The notes beneath the pieces are model-generated. The model worked only from the letters and a program-made list of their open reading frames with translations. It had not been told where the DNA came from and searched no databases. Of a DNA stretch of 7,928 nucleotides, positions 6,246-7,928 are shown piece after piece; the first letter of the stretch is position 1, and each line of letters starts with the position of its first letter. A program made the translations under genes and the position numbers. The stretch comes from Candidatus Neoflavobacterium equi (GTDB taxonomy: Bacteria; Bacteroidota; Bacteroidia; Flavobacteriales; Flavobacteriaceae), in assembly GCA_018065745.1 (NCBI GenBank), contig JAGHSS010000162.1, forward strand, positions 1-7,928. Direction: 5' to 3'.

Positions 6246-6279
6246 TAAAGATAACACATGTGTAAATAACCGTTACAAA
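6246..6279 (-). promoter_or_regulatory. Promoter of the DUF6427 gene
   Basis: On the minus strand, TTTG (6276-6279), a 22-base spacer and TATCTTTA (6246-6253, one mismatch from TAnnTTTG) form a plausible promoter. Transcription would start near 6239, about 20 bases before the ATG at 6220. It overlaps the start point of the opposing DUF6341 promoter, so the two transcripts would begin almost face to face. Confidence 0.45.
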
Positions 6280-6300
6280 TAAATTCGAATTGTTTGTAAT
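6272..6300. promoter_or_regulatory. Operator-like dyad between the DUF6427 and DUF6341 genes
   Basis: TTACAAA at 6273-6279 is the exact reverse complement of TTTGTAA at 6293-6299. The centre holds a second palindrome, AATTCGAATT (6282-6291), on nearly the same axis, so almost the whole 28 bases are symmetric. It covers the -33 element of the DUF6427 promoter and lies within the leader of the DUF6341 transcript. It could therefore be a regulator site in DNA or a leader hairpin (7 bp, then AAT/ATT around TCGA). A second palindrome, ACACATGTGT, lies at 6254-6263. Confidence 0.4.
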
Positions 6301-6317
6301 AATTAAAAAATTAAAGT

Positions 6318-6548
6318 ATGACTTCATTTTTTAAAGGGATAGGCTACTTGGTTGGAGACATCTTAATGGCGCCAATGAATGGTCTAGCAAAGTTAGAATT
6401 AACCAACTGGTGGTTAGCTAACGGAATTACATGGCTTTTTATCATCATCTGTTGTTCAGCTTTCTATTACTGGATTGGTGAACTTAGAAGACATGAGAAG
6501 TCTGGTGAAGATGTTCAAGACACCACTGCACATTCTTTCTTGAAATAA
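6318..6548 (+). CDS. DUF6341-type small single-pass membrane protein
   Basis: A 76-residue protein with one membrane helix at about 33-54 (WLANGITWLFIIICCSAFYY). An amphipathic N-terminal part (MTSFFKGIGYLVGDILMAPM) may lie along the membrane, and a hydrophilic C-terminal tail ends DTTAHSFLK. The whole resembles, from memory, DUF6341, a Flavobacteriaceae family of unknown function. Members have sometimes been labelled uracil phosphoribosyltransferase, seemingly because of the neighbouring upp gene; this protein has no PRPP loop and cannot be that enzyme. The ATG is the first after a full promoter match, with an A-rich stretch (AATTAAAAAATTAAAGT) before it in place of a Shine-Dalgarno site. 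The gene is single, ended by a terminator four bases past the stop, and shares a control region with the divergent DUF6427 gene. A joint membrane role is inferred only from position. Confidence 0.82.
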   Translation: MTSFFKGIGYLVGDILMAPMNGLAKLELTNWWLANGITWLFIIICCSAFYYWIGELRRHEKSGEDVQDTTAHSFLK

Positions 6549-6551
6549 TAG

Positions 6552-6586
6552 AAAAACCCTCGGATTTTAAATTCGAGGGTTTTTTT
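6552..6586. terminator. Bidirectional terminator between the DUF6341 gene and purD
   Basis: AAAAACCCTCG at 6552-6562 pairs with CGAGGGTTTTT at 6574-6584, with an A/T-rich 11-base loop that can pair further. The + strand T run is 6580-6586. The A run 6552-6556 gives five T residues on the minus strand for purD. It begins four bases after the DUF6341 stop. Confidence 0.92.
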
Positions 6587-6605
6587 ATATCGTGAAATTT
6601 GCTGT

Positions 6606-7877
6606 TTACAAATCAAATCCAATGTCTGTTCTGTAGTACATTCCATCAAAAGAGATGTTCTTAATGTGGTCATAAGATTTTTTCAATGCCTCATCATAGG
6701 TTGCCCCATAAGAAGTCACCGCCAAAACCCTTCCACCGTTGGTCACCACTTCACCGTTTACAGCAGCGGTACCCGCGTGAAATACCAAAGCGTCAGACAC
6801 GTGATTCAAACCTGAAATCACCTTGTTCTTTTCATAGTCTTCAGGATATCCACCAGAAACCAACATAACGGTTGTTGCAGCGCGTTCATCAATTAAAACC
6901 TCCACTTCGCTCAGGGTTTGATTCCCCATTGCTCTAAAAATTTCAACCAAATCAGATTTTAATCTCGGCATGACAACCTCCGTTTCAGGATCTCCCATAC
7001 GCACATTGTATTCAATCACAAATGGATCATCCCCCACCTTGATCAAACCAATAAAAATAAAACCTTTATATTCAATTCCATCCTTTTGCAAACCAGCAAC
7101 CGTTGGAATGACAATGCGATCTTCTATCTTTTTCAAAAATTCTGGTGTAGCAAAAGGCACTGGAGAAACAGCCCCCATACCTCCGGTATTCAAACCAAGG
7201 TCCCCTTCACCAATTCTTTTGTAATCTTTTGCTGTAGGCAATAATTTATAAGAAACTCCATCAGTCATCACAAAACAAGACAATTCAATACCGTCCAAAA
7301 ACTCCTCAATAACCACTTTTGAAGAAGCAGCACCAAATTTAGCGTCAACCAACATCAACGTCAATTCGCGTTTGGCCTCATCCAAATCATTTAAAATTAA
7401 AACCCCTTTTCCTGCAGCCAATCCATCTGCCTTAAGCACATAAGGCGGTTGCAACGTTTCCAAAAAGACATGTCCTTCAGCAACATTCGCTGCTGTAAAA
7501 GATTGGTATTTCGCCGTTGGAATTTGGTGTTTTACTAAAAATTCTTTCGCAAACTCCTTACTCCCCTCCAATTGAGCGCCCAATTTTGAAGGCCCAATAA
7601 CTGGAATGTGATTTAAAGATGCATCGTTTTTAAAGAAATCATAGATTCCCAAAACCAAAGGATCTTCAGGACCCACTACCACCAAATCAATTGCCAACTC
7701 AAGAACAGTTTTCTTGACAGCATTAAAATCAGTAGGATTTAAAGAAAGGTTTTTAGCGATTGATGCCGTTCCAGCATTTCCTGGAGCAACATATAAATTG
7801 GTACATAGACTACTTTGAAGCATTTTCCACGCCAAAGCGTGTTCTCTACCTCCAGAACCTAAAAGAAGAATATTCAT
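6606..7877 (-). CDS. purD: Phosphoribosylamine-glycine ligase (GAR synthetase)
   Basis: A complete 423-residue cytoplasmic ATP-grasp enzyme of de novo purine synthesis. It joins 5-phosphoribosylamine and glycine, using ATP, to give glycinamide ribonucleotide. The N-terminal domain begins MNILLLGSGGREHALAW with the GSGGREHA signature at 7-14, followed by GPEDPL (69-74). The ATP-grasp region shows KADGLAAGKGV (149-159), NTGGMGA (230-236) and the metal/ATP-binding block EYNVRMGDPETE (289-300). The C-terminal domain carries SGGYP (341-345), GGRV (381-384) and YYRTDIG (414-420). Length is standard for stand-alone PurD. The ATG at 7875-7877 is chosen because the family consensus starts there; an upstream in-frame ATG at 7902-7904 lies within the promoter -7 element. 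No other pur gene is in the window, so it stands apart from a pur operon on this side. No purine riboswitch is apparent in the short leader. Confidence 0.97.
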   Translation of the reverse strand: MNILLLGSGGREHALAWKMLQSSLCTNLYVAPGNAGTASIAKNLSLNPTDFNAVKKTVLELAIDLVVVGPEDPLVLGIYDFFKNDASLNHIPVIGPSKLGAQLEGSKEFAKEFLVKHQIPTAKYQSFTAANVAEGHVFLETLQPPYVLKADGLAAGKGVLILNDLDEAKRELTLMLVDAKFGAASSKVVIEEFLDGIELSCFVMTDGVSYKLLPTAKDYKRIGEGDLGLNTGGMGAVSPVPFATPEFLKKIEDRIVIPTVAGLQKDGIEYKGFIFIGLIKVGDDPFVIEYNVRMGDPETEVVMPRLKSDLVEIFRAMGNQTLSEVEVLIDERAATTVMLVSGGYPEDYEKNKVISGLNHVSDALVFHAGTAAVNGEVVTNGGRVLAVTSYGATYDEALKKSYDHIKNISFDGMYYRTDIGFDL

Positions 7878-7901
7878 ATATATGAGTGTGTGTTGTTTGC
7901 A

Positions 7902-7909
7902 CAAAAATA
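7902..7909 (-). promoter_or_regulatory. Promoter -7 element of purD
   Basis: On the minus strand this reads TATTTTTG, a full match to TAnnTTTG. Transcription would start near 7895 and the leader would be about 18 bases. The expected -33 TTG would fall at or just beyond the window edge and cannot be judged. Confidence 0.6.
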
Positions 7910-7928
7910 ATCCATTATAGATTAATAC

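Noticed and set aside
6221..6259. Upstream ATG adding 13 residues to the DUF6427 protein
   Set aside because: The likely -7 element (6246-6253) lies inside this extension and the family-like N-terminus begins at MITS.
6318..6548. Uracil phosphoribosyltransferase as the product of the small membrane gene
   Set aside because: There is no PRPP loop or phosphoribosyltransferase fold in 76 residues; the true upp is at 4473-5114.
7878..7904. Upstream ATG adding nine residues to PurD
   Set aside because: That ATG lies inside the TATTTTTG promoter element, and PurD proteins begin at MNILLLGSGG.

Overview
The window looks like chromosomal housekeeping DNA from a Bacteroidota bacterium, most likely family Flavobacteriaceae. 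The evidence is AT-rich DNA, several matches to the Bacteroidota promoter -7 element TAnnTTTG, A-rich start regions in place of Shine-Dalgarno sites, and protein families largely restricted to this phylum (DUF4254, DUF6427, DUF6341, and a secreted protein with the QVGIGT...LHI N-terminal motif). No tRNA, rRNA, CRISPR array, transposase or phage gene was found.

Layout, left to right. A PaaE-like flavin/2Fe-2S reductase (235-1284, +) ends in a strong terminator. A gene-free, A/C-biased gap of about 480 bases follows, then a secreted beta-rich protein with a C-terminal coiled coil (1817-2689, +). This gene converges on a two-gene minus-strand unit, DUF4254 (3805-4407) followed by a family 9 glycosyltransferase (2763-3791), and the two sides share a bidirectional terminator. 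Divergent from that unit is upp, uracil phosphoribosyltransferase (4473-5114, +). Its 3' flank carries a GC-rich, foldable intergenic repeat (about 5121-5210) and a second bidirectional terminator. Then come a polytopic membrane protein of the DUF6427 type (5291-6220, -), a divergent small membrane protein of the DUF6341 type (6318-6548, +), a third bidirectional terminator, and purD (6606-7877, -), whose promoter -7 element lies at the right edge.

The genes do not form one pathway. upp (pyrimidine salvage) and purD (de novo purine synthesis) are both PRPP-linked nucleotide enzymes, and they flank two uncharacterised membrane proteins whose divergent promoters overlap around an operator-like dyad. 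The DUF4254-GT9 pair points to surface-glycan synthesis, and the 1817 protein is probably exported. The observations most worth following are the GC-rich repeat after upp, the dyad between the DUF6427 and DUF6341 genes, the inverted repeat before the secreted-protein gene, and the unexplained DUF partners. I see no convincing new multi-gene system; most of the window is ordinary core genome.
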